From the NCBI GenBank assembly GCA_036346205.1, contig JARFJB010001965.1, forward strand, positions 4,077,001-4,141,000: a stretch of 64,000 bases of DNA, read 5' to 3'. Positions 32,773 through 45,444 of the stretch are shown here, in pieces; position 1 is the first letter of the stretch; each line of letters begins with the position of its first letter. The translations under genes were made by a program, and so were the position numbers. Origin of the DNA: Vesta saturnalis. Lineage: Eukaryota; Arthropoda; Insecta; Coleoptera; Lampyridae. The notes under the pieces were generated by a model that did no database searches, was not told where the DNA came from, and was given only the letters and a program-made list of their open reading frames with translations.

Positions 32773-34865
32773 TACAGGGTGTCCATATAGTACTCCGTTC
32801 TGCTGTGGTGCTGTTGTCAAATCTGTTATAAAAACGACTTACCAAATCGTAAATGAGGCAAACTGGGATCTTTAAGAAATTATGTTAAAATATACAGGGT
32901 GGTTTAAAATAGGACGGCAACAAATTCTACACCCTGTATATTATTGCGTTTTTGGATTACTCTATACTTGCACTTTACATTAATATTAGGTTTATTGACT
33001 TATTATTAATGGTTTTAGGTTAGATACAGACGGTGTTTTAAAAAAAAATAGCGTTCACTTAAATAATGGGATTTTACAAAATGACACATTTTTGGAATAT
33101 GCGCTTTGAGCGCAGCCTTTAGTAAACTAGGAAAAGTCAATTTTTTTAAATGGAATGACCCAATTTTTTTGTCGGAACTCGAAGCGGATTTAAATTCTTT
33201 ATCAAAATGATATAAACTTTGTGTATCATAAAATTAAGTGCAAATGAGTTATTTTGAAAATTGTTGAAACATTTGTAGGAACTCGTGTTAAAACGATGCG
33301 AAGTAAGCTGTGAATATTTGAAGAGAAAAAATTATTAAATTAAATGCTCAAAATATCTGCCATTTTATAACAAAAATTTTATTATGCGATCACGGAACGA
33401 CCTTCTAACACCTTGTAGCATTTTTGGACAAATATTGCGAAAATATAGAGCTATTCTTTCCATCATGACTTGTCTCCTTGTTAGTGAGTAGACTTGAGAT
33501 TTAACATTTCCCCACAAAAAAATCCATAGGAGTCGAGCTTGGGGACCTTGCTGGCCAATTAGCTGTCTGTACCGTGTCCTATCCATTTTTTAAGGAAAAC
33601 ATTCTTCAAGGTCTAACTTGAAGACTAACATAAGTTTGAGCATCATCAAGTAATAGCCACATAGCTCTTTTTATATATTCCGGGAGATATCGAGTTAAAC
33701 GTGGTAGATCTTTGCGAAGAAATTGCAAAACTACAGGCCCTCTCAAACTGCCTTAAAAAAATATGGGCCAATAACGTTATCATCTATTATTCTACCCCAT
33801 ACAATCAAGGTCAATTTATGTTGATAGTTTGCAACATAAACAATTTTCGGATCTTGGGTGTCGTAATAATAAAAAGTAGGGCGATACACAAAACCACTTC
33901 TGTGAAATGTAGATTGGTCAGTAAATAATACGTATTTGAGACCTGTTATCGTTTTTTTTAACTTTTGAGCGTATAATCGGGTTGGAAGCAGGCAATTTCC
34001 ACCACTTTCACCAATACAATATATCATAGAAGTTAATTCTTCTAAAGAATAATTCATGATTGAAACAAATTAAATTACAACGATGATAATATTATAAAAT
34101 ATTAATCAAATACAAGGCAATATTACAAATGTAGCAAAAGTAACAATGTCCACAGCTACCTACTTTGATTAAAGCCATTACATAAATTTTGATATAATTT
34201 ATAATAATATAATTTATTTATAATAAATGGAATTTATGTTAAAATTACAATAGGACATTATGCACGATTTGCTGAAATTCATAATAAAAACCGTTGTTTT
34301 AAATTTTCATATTACAGCCTACTAAAAATCGGGTACTGAATAAAAATTTGAATCGTTTTAACACGACATCCTACAAAACTTTGGAACAAAATAACTCATT
34401 TGCAGTTAATTGTATGATACACAAACCATATATCATTTTGCTAGATAATTTAAATGTATGGTATTTAGTTTGTTTAAGTTCAAATTTAAATACGTTATTC
34501 TTCACTAATTGTTGCATTAAAAGCGCATATTTTAATAATTTGTCACTTTGTAAAAGTCCCACTATTTAGGCGAGCACCATTTTTTTTTTGAAAATACCGT
34601 TTTTTGTCTTTACTAAACCATTCTTAATAAGTCAATAAATCTAACGTCAATGTAAAATACATATATAGAGAAATAGAAGAATGTAATAATAGTATACAGG
34701 GAGTGCCATTTAAAAATATCTTACAATTGTTTGACGCGCTTTTTTAGACCTCCCTGTATATTTTAAAACAATTTCTTAAATTACTCCAGTTCGCCTCATT
34801 AACGAAATTTTAAAAGTCAATTCTGTGACAGATTTGACATAATGGGCATAAACAGACAGCCTGTA
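32773..34865 (-). mobile_element. Tc1/mariner-like element with very long TIRs
   Basis: The left end TACAGGGTGTCC at 32773 pairs with GACAGCCTGTA ending at 34865. Inverted similarity then continues inward for roughly 450-500 bases (left to about 33300, right from about 34350): TGTCAAATCTGT, AATGAGGC(A/G)AACTGG, TATACAGGG(T/A)GGT, TTATTGACTTATTA, and GTGTTAAAACGAT are shared. Within each arm there is a second ACAGGG / CCCTGTA mirror pair. The transposase pseudogene lies between on the minus strand. Confidence 0.75.
33365..34057 (-). pseudogene. Tc1/mariner-type transposase with internal deletion
   Basis: The frame starts MNYSLEELTSMIYCIGESGG, the N-terminus of an insect Tc1/mariner family, but after about 33 residues jumps to GLKYVLFTDQSTFHRSGFV. 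The two helix-turn-helix domains are therefore deleted. The first catalytic aspartate (FTDQ) remains although the usual following Glu is Gln, and IVWGRIIDDNVIGPYFF follows. After a break the C-terminal part continues at 33586-33365 (NWPARSPSSTPMDFF region, then PKMLQGVRRSFRDRI). Second catalytic block is lost. Confidence 0.75.
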
Positions 34866-34869
34866 AAAC

Positions 34870-35335
34870 GCAACATTAAGCTCATTATATTATACGATTG
34901 AAGGCCCTGTTCTTCATTAAACTATATGTGCGAATTTTGAAAACGTTCTTCCGAGCATAATAACTAACTAAAAAAATGATTAATAGTTTTATATTATAGC
35001 AAGTACTTAATGAAGGTGAATTCCGGATAAAACATTTTAGTTTAAATGATGATAAAATTGTATCAACTCATTCCCGTTACAACGGGAAGCTATATAAGAA
35101 GATATAAAATAAACAAAAATTCTCATTAAGTATGTTTTAGTGTCATGTGATTAAAAACAGGTAGAATGTGTTTTTCCTAACAACGATTTAACACTTACAG
35201 TTAAAATTAAAACAAGCAGTAGTAGGTAACAAAAAAATTAAAAAATTTTTGGATTTATTATTTTACTAGATCTTTAATACGTATGTCGGTTTTTGTGACT
35301 GCTTTATACATTTTCAAATAAAGTTTTTTTTCAAC
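34870..35335. other. AT-rich DNA, no gene recognised
   Basis: No frame, repeat or site could be assigned. Confidence 0.4.
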
Positions 35336-35339
35336 TTTG

Positions 35340-35620
35340 AACCGATATTATAATGTGATCAAATTTTGTTAAAGATGTTTTTATGATTGTGTTTTTAGTA
35401 ATAGAGCGTGTTCTGGGATGTCGTTTATAAGACGGTTTAATAATATTTAATGCATTAAAGAGTATGCTTTTCAATACATACATGCACTTAATTATCATAG
35501 TAGGCTTATTGCATTTTCATAATTTTACACATTTTTTTGATAATTTAATTAATTTTTTAAGTGATTATTTACTAACAACGATAACGTAATTGTTATCGAA
35601 ACGTTTAACTATATACAACA
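35340..35620 (+). repeat. Penelope-like element tail, copy 2
   Basis: It has the landmarks of the tails at 8815 and 62755: AATTTTGTTAAAGATG, AAGACGGTTTAATAATATTT, and a final stem CGATAAC-gtaatt-GTTATCG directly followed by AAACGTTTA (35579-35605). The CTGANGA box seen in copy 1 is degraded to CTAACAA. It lies next to the Penelope-like RT at 36746 but is separated by an RTE-like fragment. Confidence 0.45.
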
Positions 35621-35833
35621 CAGATTACCTAGTAGGTGATTATCGCAAAGATTTCATGTACGAGACGAAATTGTGGACAAAACTTATGCAAAGGTGTATC
35701 GCAAGTTTTTCAAAATTCGATTTTGACTAAAGTTTGCGTCATAATCGATAAAAGAAATTTCTAAGTAATTGATTTGGTAGAGTTCATGTTTCATTTGGCC
35801 CGAACCAGTATAACTTGTTCGTTGTTGACAGTA

Positions 35834-36745
35834 CTAACATAACATAACATAACCTTCACGCGATCCCCGTGCGGGATAGGCAAAACAATCCCTGGTTCTT
35901 ATTTGTTTTTCATTCACAATCTTTCCCCATGATTTCCTCTCTCTGCATACCTCCCTAGCTTCCGCAAGATTCATATATTGTCTCTGACGTGTCATTTCAT
36001 TTTTAAAACTCCTTATCTTTCGTTCTTTTATCGTACATTCTACTACATTCAGCCAAGTTTTACGCGGCCTTACCTCCAACCTAAACCACATACTATATTT
36101 GCTTTATTAATCTTGCGTTGTTCATTCTGTCAAGTATCGATCATCGTCTTTTTCTCACAATACTCATTCTTTATCTTAGCCCTTCTCGTTTTATCAGATG
36201 CGCTTCTCAGGAATCTCATACCCACGGCATTTATTTTTCTCTCGTGCCTTTTTTGACATACCCATGCCTCACTTCCATACAAACACGCCATTATAGATTA
36301 CTCGTTTCCCAGCTAGGATCATGCTTTCGTTTCTCATTATCGCCCACATACTTCCAATCATTTTCCTTCCAGCAACGACCCTTCGTCCAATCTCGCCCTC
36401 CATTGTAGCATCTGCAGTAAACATTCTACCCAGATATACTAGCTCGTCCACTTGTTCCCCAATTTCATTTTGCAGAGTAAATACTCTACTCTCCTTTCCA
36501 CCTTCCCGATTGAATACCACAATCTTGGTTTTGTTCACGTTTACCTTTAGGTCCATGCTCTCACAGACTGTATCAAACTTTCTCAGAGCAGCTCATCCGC
36601 ACTGTCACTTAATAAGACTGTGACATGCTTGCCCAACACATTTATCCATGTATACATTGAACAACCACGGTGACATCATAGAGCCTTGTCGCACTCCTTG
36701 CTCAATTTTAAAGTATTCACTCACACATTCTCACCCTAACACATG
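35834..36745 (-). pseudogene. RTE-like LINE reverse transcriptase, C-terminal part
   Basis: Minus-strand frames give QGVRQGSMMSPWLFNVYMD (RT motif preceding the catalytic box), then a deletion of the YADD segment, then FDTVCESMDLKVNVNKTKIV and VDELVYLGRMFTADATMEGE with RRVVAGRKMIGSMWAI. After frameshifts, the C-terminal region PRKTWLNVVECTIKERKI is at 35990-36080. This is the common insect LINE polymerase tail (LKVNv.KTKv...YLG). Clade (RTE or CR1-like) is uncertain. The 5' break at 36745 coincides with the start of the Penelope-like fragment on the other strand. Confidence 0.7.
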
Positions 36746-37680
36746 TTCAGCTACCGGACATTTTAGTTAGTTTCGACATAACGTCACTTTTGAACAAAAT
36801 ACATATAGAAGACACGATGAAAGTTCTAGAAGAAAAACACTCAATATAATCAAATTGATAAACCACTGCATGCACTCAACCTATTTTATATACAAACGAC
36901 AATCCTACAAGCAAATTCAAGGAGCACCTATGGGTTCGCCACTCTCCCCAGCTTTTGCGAATGTATATATGGAATATTTTGAAACCACTGCGTTAAATTC
37001 TGCAGATTTAAAACCTAAATGTTGGTTTCGTTATGTTGACGACACATTTGTAGTTTGACCCATGGAAAAGGAAACTTGAACAGTTTTCTAGGACTTATTA
37101 ACAACATTTACGACAACATCAAACTTACTATGGAACTTGAAGAAAATAATTCACTCCCGTTTTTGGGACACCCTGATATCAAGACTGCCTAATGGTAAAT
37201 TTACACACAAAGTTTATCGAAAACTAACTCATACGAATAGATAATTGAACTCTCTTTCGCATCACCATCCTGGTCAACTACGTAGCGTTACGAAATCCTT
37301 GATATACCGCTCTTACCACTTATCTGACGAAAATTCTAAAACGGAAGAGATGAAGACTATTAATAAAATATTATTTCAAAATGGATACAAAGATCAAGGA
37401 ATATTGAAAATTATCAACGAAGTAAGAAGACCAAGAAATAATAACTTGTCAAACAATGAACGCAACATTCCTGTTATTCTACCTTATATAAAAGGAATTA
37501 CAGACAGAATAGCAAAGAAATTGCCCAAAAACGACTTTAGACCGGTATTCAAACCACATTCAACTTTGTCGCAACTTTAAGAAACCCCAAAGACAAAATC
37601 CTCAATTAAAACCAAGGAGTGTGTGAGATACCGTGCAACAACTGTCGAAGAACTTATATCGGACAAAAATTTAAATTAGT
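36746..37680 (+). pseudogene. Penelope-like RT with start of GIY-YIG
   Basis: Plus-strand frames show DILVSFDITSLLNKIHIEDT (RT motif A), STYFIYKRQSYKQIQGAPMG then SPLSPAFANVYMEYFE (motif B), and CWFRYVDDTFVV with the catalytic YVDD intact, followed by a TGA. Later blocks are GKFTHKVYRKLTHTNR, HHHPGQLRSVTKSLIYR and PVILPYIKGITDRIAKKL. The end reads VYEIPC-like sequence plus RRTYIGQKFKL in a shifted frame, which is the GIY-YIG endonuclease start typical of Penelope-like elements. The element breaks off there at about 37680. Confidence 0.8.
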
Positions 37681-37826
37681 TACCTTCTTCATGTTGTGTA
37701 CTTGTTAAAAATAGTTACCTTATTTCAATTTCTGTAGTTGTCAAAATAAATTCTTGACAAAGGGAACAAAAGAGGTTACCGAATTAATTTGTACGTATAT
37801 TTACACAAGTTTCCAAGTAAAACGTC

Positions 37827-37831
<5 letters not shown>

Positions 37832-37911
<80 letters not shown>

Positions 37912-37915
37912 TATA
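37832..37915. repeat. (AT)n microsatellite
   Basis: About 84 bases of AT dinucleotides ending TATACATATATA. The same ending is found on the AT run at 38001-38064, 85 bases away, hinting at a local duplication. Confidence 0.95.
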
Positions 37916-37997
37916 AATTATTTTTATTGATTCTCAATTTTAATGCTTGGAATAGCATAAAATAGTTTGAATTAAAATTTACGGAATCCAATAAAAA

Positions 37998-38000
<3 letters not shown>

Positions 38001-38062
<62 letters not shown>

Positions 38063-38064
38063 TA
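38001..38064. repeat. (AT)n microsatellite
   Basis: About 64 bases of AT dinucleotides with the same TATACATATATA end as the run at 37832. Confidence 0.95.
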
Positions 38065-38379
38065 CGTGAAGATTAAATTAATTTCATTTATCGTAATGGG
38101 TTTTACCCATACACAATGTACAAATGGGATAGCAGTTGTAAAAGAACAAGAAAAAACACCAAACTGGCATCCATGAAGAACAGATTAGTTTTTCTTACTA
38201 AATGTAAAAAAGAAGGATTAACACCAATTCACATTATTAACATTAAAAAGATGTTTCTCGTAAATCAATTTTAAAAATAAGTTAGTTAAAAAAGTTTTAA
38301 ATTTAGAAATTTCTGTTACGTACAGTACATTTCAAAATTAAAAAGATCTCTTGAATTACAGAAACTTTGTCTTTAAATA

Positions 38380-39649
38380 TCAGGTTGTTGCAAAAATAAT
38401 GTCCGTTTTTGTTATTGTTTATCAGTAAAAACTGCATTACAGTGTTAATGCAGTTTTTACTGATAACGTTTTTTAAAAATGTTGTCAAGTCATATATTAT
38501 TTTAAAGAGCATTATTTGTCGTATCTATTTAAGCTAAAAGGTTTAGTTTTAATCACAGTGTACATTAAGTTGTTTATCTTTTTGTTACCGATGGAAAAAT
38601 CAGGAATTCGTGCAATTTTTGTGTATGATTTTAAATTAGGCACAAATGCAGCAGATACGAACCGAAAAGTTAACCAGGTTTTTGGCGAAGGTACTGCTAA
38701 TGAAAAAACTGTACGTCGTTGGTTTGAAAAATTTCGAAGTGGTCAAGAAGGCCTCCTGGATGAGGATGATGGGGGTCGGCCGCGAACTGTTGATAATGGA
38801 TGGCTGAAACAAATTGCTGGAGGTGACCCATCAAAAACAACTCGAGAACTTGCAGAAGAACTGGAATTTCACTATTCACTATTGGTCGCCATTTGCATGA
38901 GTTGGGAAAAGTGAAAAAACTTGACAAGTGGATTCCACATGAACTTACAGATCATCGGTTTGAAATTTGTTCTTCCCTTCTTTTAAGCCACAAAAATGAC
39001 CCATTTCTTGATCATACTGTGATTTGTGATGAAAAATGGGTGCTCTATGACAACAGGAAGCGTTCAGGTTATTGGTTAGGCAAAGATGAAAAACCAAAAC
39101 ACTTTCCAAAGCCAAATTTGCACAAATCATGTTGACTGTATGCTGGTCTTGTGCAGAGTTAATCCACTATAATTGCTTAAAACCAGGTGAAACAATAACT
39201 GCTGAGAAGTACTGTACACAAATTGATAAAATGCACCAGAGGTGTTCAGCATTGGTAAACAGAAAAGGGCCGATTTTTCTTCATGACTAATGTAAGGACA
39301 CATATTGCACGTATCACCCTTCAAAAACTGAAGGAACTTGGATATGAAAGTCTGCCTCGCCCACCCTTTTCATCAGATCTCTCCCCAAATGATTTTCACT
39401 TCTTTGCACAAACAAGCTTTCTTAATGGGAGAGTGTTTAAAAACCAGACTGATGCCGAAATTGAATTTAAAGATTTCATTGAATCTAGAGAACCAAACTT
39501 TTTTGTGAAAGGCATTAAGAATATCACGTTGGCAAAAGTGTACAGATCAAAATGGTTCTTACTTTGATTAAAATAGTTTAGTAGAACTTGAGACATTTGT
39601 GTATAAAGTTTTGTATTAAAAACGGACATTATTTTTGCAACAACCCAAA
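38380..39649 (+). mobile_element. mariner element, complete length with TIRs
   Basis: About 1.27 kb, the usual mariner size. The left end CAGGTTGTTGCAAAAATAAT with GTCCGTTTTT is mirrored at the right end (complement of ATTTTTGCAACAACCC, preceded by AAAACGGACATT). TA flanks both ends (38378-38379 and 39650-39651), the expected target duplication. It is inserted in a Penelope-like remnant. Confidence 0.9.
38591..39571 (+). pseudogene. mariner transposase, frameshifted
   Basis: Starts MEKSGIRAIFVYDFKLGTNA at ATG 38591, the N-terminal HTH domain shared with SETMAR-type mariners, then KTVRRWFEKFRSGQEGL and GGRPRTVDN. A frameshift near 38885 moves the reading to HELGKVKKLDKWIPHELTD, with a 4-residue deletion before HRFEICSSLLL. 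The first catalytic aspartate is in VICDEKWVLYDNRKRSGYW. After a stop at 39133 the next frame has KPGETITAEKYC and GPIFLHD with the second aspartate, broken by a one-base insertion. The third block SDLSPNDFHFF keeps the D of the mariner D34D triad. The natural end NGSYFD-stop is at 39554-39571. All three catalytic residues survive, but at least three frame breaks make it inactive. Confidence 0.9.
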
Positions 39650-39784
39650 TACTTTTAATGAATTTACTCGTAGACAACAAATTTATAACAAACAATTTAA
39701 TAACATTAATAGCAATCCTATTAAAAAACTTTATAGCTTAAAACCCAAACAATATATAATTATTCCTAACATAAGTTAAGATGT

Positions 39785-40200
39785 TATTTTTTTCTCATGA
39801 ACTGCTAACAAAAAAAAAAAAAATTTTATTGCTTCAGGGACCAATGGAGATTGTAAAAAAAATGTAAAACACACTCCAATACTACTACTCCAATAACGTG
39901 TTTAAAAATGTTTCAACTCTACTTTATTCTTATCAATTAATATACTATGTAGTAACTTTTAATTCAATTTAAGTTGTGGTAAGTTCTATAGAAAATAACA
40001 TAGTTTGTAAGTGTGTTAAACTTTTATTAACTTATTTTTAGATGTTGTTGTTATTCACGATTGAAAATCATTTTGCTTCTGAAGATGGGATTATTTTAAA
40101 AAAGCTGTTCCCGAAACGTTAAGCTTAAGTAAAAACTAAAGCGAAAGCAAAATACAATTTGCATCCAACACATAACACAATTCGTTTTATTTAACAAATT
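39785..40200 (+). repeat. Penelope-like tail / pseudo-LTR segment
   Basis: An AT-rich non-coding segment between two Penelope-like coding remnants. It contains CTGAAGA (40079), the pairing blocks GGGA and TCCC, then GAAAC (40113), a hammerhead-like core, as in the tail at 9087 and the hairpin at 14708. It may be the pseudo-LTR of a tandem or partial copy. Confidence 0.4.
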
Positions 40201-40723
40201 GTTCTAACCTACTGTGTAGAACCGTAATAAAAATAGATTAAAAATATTTCAGATACTGAAATTACATTAGATATTAAATAATTTTTAGCATTAGGAATAA
40301 AATTTCATTTATCACCAACTAGTAATAACATACCTATTCAAAAGTTTTTAGTAAATATTGAATCAAAATTAGATAAGTTTTATTCTAACAAGCAAATAAT
40401 CTATCGATCCCAAATTATATACCTTTTAACAATTTTTTTCCATAAACCAATCAGTAATAGTTATTTGCAAAATATTTTTATAAAAACTACAAGCACTTTA
40501 AACAACACTTGAATTAATTTTAACTAAACCTAACAAAGGTGAAATAACAGTTATAATGAATAAACAACAATATTTGGACCTTTCGGATGATTTACTTTCA
40601 AATAATTTATATTACAAAAAAATTTCAAAGAGATCCAACTTCTACTATTTAACAAAATTCTAATACAATTATTTTTAATTAAAGAAAATGTAAATTTATT
40701 ACGGATGAATTTGAAAAGTTTAA

Positions 40724-40802
<79 letters not shown>
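40724..40802. repeat. (AT)n microsatellite
   Basis: About 79 bases of AT dinucleotides inside the Penelope-like coding remnant. Confidence 0.95.
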
Positions 40803-40811
<9 letters not shown>

Positions 40812-41824
40812 GTAACACCAGATTTTATAGTTTACTAAAAGTACACAAATGTATTTTACCTTTAAGACCTATTATATCATCTATTAATTCTCCTGTTAGT
40901 AAATTATCATTTTAACAAAATCGTATAATTTTAAAAATGATTATTATGTTTCAAATTCTTTACCTTTTGCTGCATTTATAATTAACAGAAAATTACTAGA
41001 AAATTACGTACTAACAAGTCTTGATGTTATTTCTTTATTTGTTAAAATTCCAATCCAATTATTCATTCAAAATGTTGAAAAAAGGTGGAATAATATTAAA
41101 AACCATACTAACATTCCAATGTCTAATTTCATTAATATAATTACATTTATTTTTGATAACAGTTATTTTTTATCTAATAATATTTATTATATACAAATTT
41201 TTGGTAGTCTGGTAGTCTTGGTGCCTGTATATCTTAAATTATAGCACAGTATGTCATGGACGACATTTTAAATGAATGCATTCCAAAATTAAACTTTAAC
41301 TTACCTTTTATAAAAAATACGCGGTGACATTATTTGTGCAATTCCAAAAAATTCTTCAAACCAAAATGAAATTCATAATAGCGTTCCATTTGTAAACACT
41401 AAACGGATAATAATTTAGTAATTTTAAATTGGTATAGAAAACTTACACATTTTGATAGGTATATAAATTATTTCTCTGACCACACTACAAAAATCAAAAT
41501 TAATATGATATTAGGTAAAAAATTAAAATACTACACATTAGCCATCCTTCCTTTTACAACAAAAATATTAAAGAATTATTCTTCTTCTTTACGTGCCGTC
41601 TCCCTTAAGAAGGTTGGCTATCATCATGGCGATTTTACCTTGAAAAGGGATCTGAACAGCTCACAGAGCTACTGTTGTACCACTGCTTATTGTTCAACCA
41701 GGAGATGCGTCTTCTTTATATTTCTTCTTACCCTGTAATTTATCTCTGTATAATGGTTTGCAACAGTGATAGCTTTCTACATCACGTTTGTTATATTGCA
41801 ATTTTCTGATTTTAATTGTGTTGA

Positions 41825-42136
41825 TTATTTTTCACTTTCCATTCTTTCAATACCTTGTTCGTTGTTCTGCTCACCCAGCTTATTCTGAGGATTCTTCGAT
41901 ATGTCCACATCTCGAATGCTTCTAGCCGTCAGTGTCGCATTCTTAAGCGTCCAGGCTTCCATTCCATATAATAGTACTGGAAATACGTAACATTTAAGCA
42001 TTCTGATTTTAAGATGTAGACTAAGATCTCTTCTGGTTAATGCATTCCTCATTTTACTAAACACCGTTCTAGCCATTCCGATCCTTAATCTTATTTCTGG
42101 AGAATAATCATTATTGTTATTTACAATTGTTCCCAA
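41825..42136 (-). pseudogene. RTE-like LINE C-terminal fragment
   Basis: The minus-strand frame has YSPEIRLRIGMARTVFSKMR, LTRRDLSLHLKIRMLKCYVF and PVLLYGMEAWTLKN, the typical post-RT region of RTE-like LINEs (EIr.RI..A...F....l..r.ls...K.rl...yv.pvLLYG.E.WTl). It belongs to the same broad family as the scrap at 10920-11065. It is inserted in, and opposite to, the Penelope-like remnant. Confidence 0.75.
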
Positions 42137-42800
42137 GTACTTGTATTTGCAGACTAATAAAGAATTATATTATATATTAATTGAAAATTTGTATCCAGAT
42201 TTTAAACTTCCATTTAATATTCAAGTTAATAAATAATACCGATTATACCTTTAACACCGATTGATACGGATAATCAAAATTCTAGTTTTATTTCTTTACC
42301 TTATATAAAAAACTTGTCTCACAACATATTTAATGCATTTAGAAAAGAAAACATAAATAATAATAATATCAAAACAATATTTACTAAAACAAAAGATAAA
42401 ATAGACATTAAAATTTGGTGTTGTATATAAAATTCTGTTTAAATGTATAAAGAATACATTGGACAATGTATAGAGTTCTTAAAGATCGCTTAACACAACA
42501 TAATAGTGATAGGTTAATCAAAATATATGTGCACTAAAACAGTGTATGGATAAAATCTTATAAATTTTACAATGTGAAATAATATAAAGTTTATTTTAGA
42601 AATGTTTGAAATAATTAAAGAATAATTGTGTGTGTAGTGTTCTTAGAGTGCTTACATCACATAAATGATAGTATTAATAAAATTTATGTATAAAAATTAT
42701 GGATAAAATTTATATATTTTAATTAGTATTAAAGTTTATATTTTGATGTGTTGAATATTAGATTGTGTGTGTGTTGTGTGTGTGTTTAGTTGTAAAGTAT

Positions 42801-43060
<260 letters not shown>

Positions 43061-43064
43061 GTGT

Positions 43065-44565
43065 ACACATTTCTTTTTTTTACTTACAAATTTTCAATCA
43101 CATTATGTTTCAATTAGATTGTTCCGTACGTGATTCTCGGTTCTCGTGCTACTTACCGGACTTGCTGTTATTTATTGACGACCAAATGATTTATTAATTA
43201 TTTTTAATTTGGATTTCCGAGTTAGAGTTGGTTATTTGTTTATTTAATTTAATATTTGTTTGTTTAATTAATTTTTGCTGATTTGATATAGTTATTTATT
43301 TTTATCATTACAGCTAATAGAACAAATTCTTATGACAATGATTATGTTTGTATATTGTTGTAAAAAGGGGATTTATAGCAGTTATATAACATTAAGTAGG
43401 AACTGACCGCTTACTTCGATCTTAAGCTGGACATTCTTGAATCACGTCCGGCATGTTTTGAATTTATATACTACTGTTACAAATACGTATTTATGATTGT
43501 TTTATATACCCCGTGGGGTAGAATATGCGACTTCATTTCATCTCCATATTTTTGTTATTGCAAAATGTTTACGTGTTCGAGTGTTTGTGTTTTTAGTTTA
43601 CAATACGATGATACGAGTTTTAACATTCGTTAAAAGAAACCGTATTTTTTTCGTAGAACTTCAATGCTATAGTAATACTAAATACTATTTGCGTGCCTTT
43701 TTTCTATAAGCCCTTTTACTTACTTGATTTAGGAAATTATTGTAATTATAAAAATGTACGTGTTTGAGTTAGAACCTAGACAAAAGAAGTAGTGTTTGTA
43801 CTTTCACGTTTACCTTATGATTTTATGAGTTTTAACAAACGTACGTGTTTCACTACCGCAGGTAGAAGTCGGAGGACTTCATATTACTACATATTGCTAA
43901 GGAATAAAATTTCATTTACCAGTTGAAAATATTCGTTGACACTGAAAAGTTGTTCCGCAGAATTAACCTTGATGCATTTGACAAAAGTAGAAATTTAGTG
44001 CAAAAAAATTATTTATAATAGCTTGTTTAGTCATGTGTGATAAAGTTGACGGTTAGGTTTAAAACTAAACTTGTGCGGTACTACATCAACTTTAATTTTT
44101 GCTCTACTTCCCATTGTAGTATATTAAATATAATTCTCCATGTATTCTTTTAGCTAAAAAAAAACATCAAATCATGAGAACTATTTAAATCACATAACAA
44201 CGGAAGAACCACCATTATATACACTTTTAAAATTTCAATTTCGTATAGTGCATAAACTAGCTCGCAATTAAAATATAAAATACTGAATTAAACCGAAACC
44301 GTTCAATAACCGTGTACAAATTTATTATTTAATAGTTTTAAACTATTCATAGAATTTTTTTTGATACTATGATTTTTAAAAGTTATTATTCTGAAAGAAA
44401 AAATGTTATTATCGAATTCTATTTATTCAATTTATACGTTTATATAAATAACTATTAATTACTATATTATTATAAAACCACAATAACCTTTAAGGTTTGA
44501 CATTTATGATATAAAACATTGTGACTGCACACGCGCTCGGTAGCCATCGGCGTGTTTCCGGTACT
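43065..44565. other. AT-rich DNA, no gene recognised
   Basis: No assignable frame or repeat. The last part, up to the Jockey ORF1 start at 44704, may include the 5' untranslated region of that element. Confidence 0.4.
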
Positions 44566-44703
44566 GGGTTCAAAAATGTATTTTTAATGTAATATAACTT
44601 TTGAATTAGAGCGAAAAAAAAACTAAAAATAGTTTTGTTATAAAACGTATCTTTCCATTTATTACAAAAAATTTTTTTTCCAAATCAGCAGCAAGTTTTA
44701 AAC

Positions 44704-45440
44704 ATGCAAGCAAACTCAAATACATCACACTCTCAAAGTCAGGCCCATCAGATACAACGAATTACTTCTACTAGTGAAGACGAAATGGAAGAAAGCGAAC
44801 ATGAATCGTCGAATATACACGGTATATCCTGGCAATTAGTCAAAAGTGCTAAACCAAAAAAAGGACGTATCAATAAGCAACTCGCTGGTAATAACGCAGG
44901 CGAAATATCAATGAATAACAGATTTACTGTACTTAGCAATAACAATGATGTGAATAATACTACTGAATCTAATAACCACACTGCAAACGAAAAAGTATGC
45001 AAACCATCTCCAATATTTGTCTACGACGTTATAAATTATCCTCAAATGGTAAACCAACTAAATGATATTGCAGAAACAAAAAGTATGGCTAACAAGATCA
45101 TTAAAATTATTTGTAATACGCCTGAAACATACCGCAAAATGACAATAACTTTTACGAAGAAAAGAGCAATACACATCACACATACCAACTACAAGACGAA
45201 AAGGCCTACAGAATTGTCATAAAGTACTTACAACGTACAATAAAAAAAAACAGACATAGAAGAAGAATTATCCCAGTTAGGGCACAAAGACCGCAACATA
45301 ATGAATGCCAAGAAACGAGTAACCAAGGAACCGTTAAATCTATTCTTTGTAGACCTCGAACCCGCATCCAATAATAAAGGTTACAAAATTAATAAACTTT
45401 AAAATAAACAATACGGCCTATGTGGGGGAGCCCATCCGGC
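44704..45440 (+). pseudogene. Jockey-type ORF1 (gag-like), N-terminal and middle part
   Basis: The frame from ATG 44704 begins with a Ser/Gln/Glu-rich disordered stretch, then NNRFTVLSNN and KPSPIFVYDVINYPQMVNQL, the entry into the Jockey gag core. A frameshift near 45180 leads to HTYQLQDEKAYRIVIKYLQ, and another near 45245 to LSQLGHKDRNIMNAKKRVTK then EPLNLFFVDLEPASNNKGY, which is the PRE_C2HC domain that precedes the zinc knuckles. After a small deletion only the last knuckle start, CGGAHPAN (45421-45444), is present before the gypsy insertion. These proteins bind the element RNA. Confidence 0.8.
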
Positions 45441-45444
45441 TAAT

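Larger units (their letters stand above)
38098..39778 (+). pseudogene. Penelope-like N-terminal region, split by mariner
   Basis: At 38160-38260 a broken frame reads KNRLVFLTKCKKEGLTPIHI, matching the N-terminal R..FL..C...gl.P motif of Penelope-like polyproteins. The coding resumes right of the mariner insertion at 39652 with FNEFTRRQQIYNKQFNN and PIKKLYSLKPKQYI. The mariner at 38380-39649 sits between, flanked by TA. The downstream parts at 40255-42525 are probably the same copy. Confidence 0.5.
40255..42525 (+). pseudogene. Penelope-like RT and GIY-YIG remnant, heavily decayed
   Basis: Recognisable islands in changing frames: DTEITLDIK then LALGIKFHLSPTSNNIPIQK (the lskG.kF block), LTKPNKGEITVIMNKQQYLD (the region that is normally aDKGN.tVim), VMDDILNECIPKLNF, NWYRKLTHFDRYINYFSDH, ISLPYIKNLSHNIFNAFRK, and KEYIGQC with LKDRLTQHNSDR near 42450-42520, the GIY-YIG domain. 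An (AT)n run at 40724-40802 and an RTE-like fragment at 41580-42150 interrupt it. The catalytic YVDD block was not found. Confidence 0.6.

Noticed and set aside
36118..36623. Plus-strand frames of about 100 codons
   Set aside because: Antisense to the RTE-like RT fragment on the minus strand.
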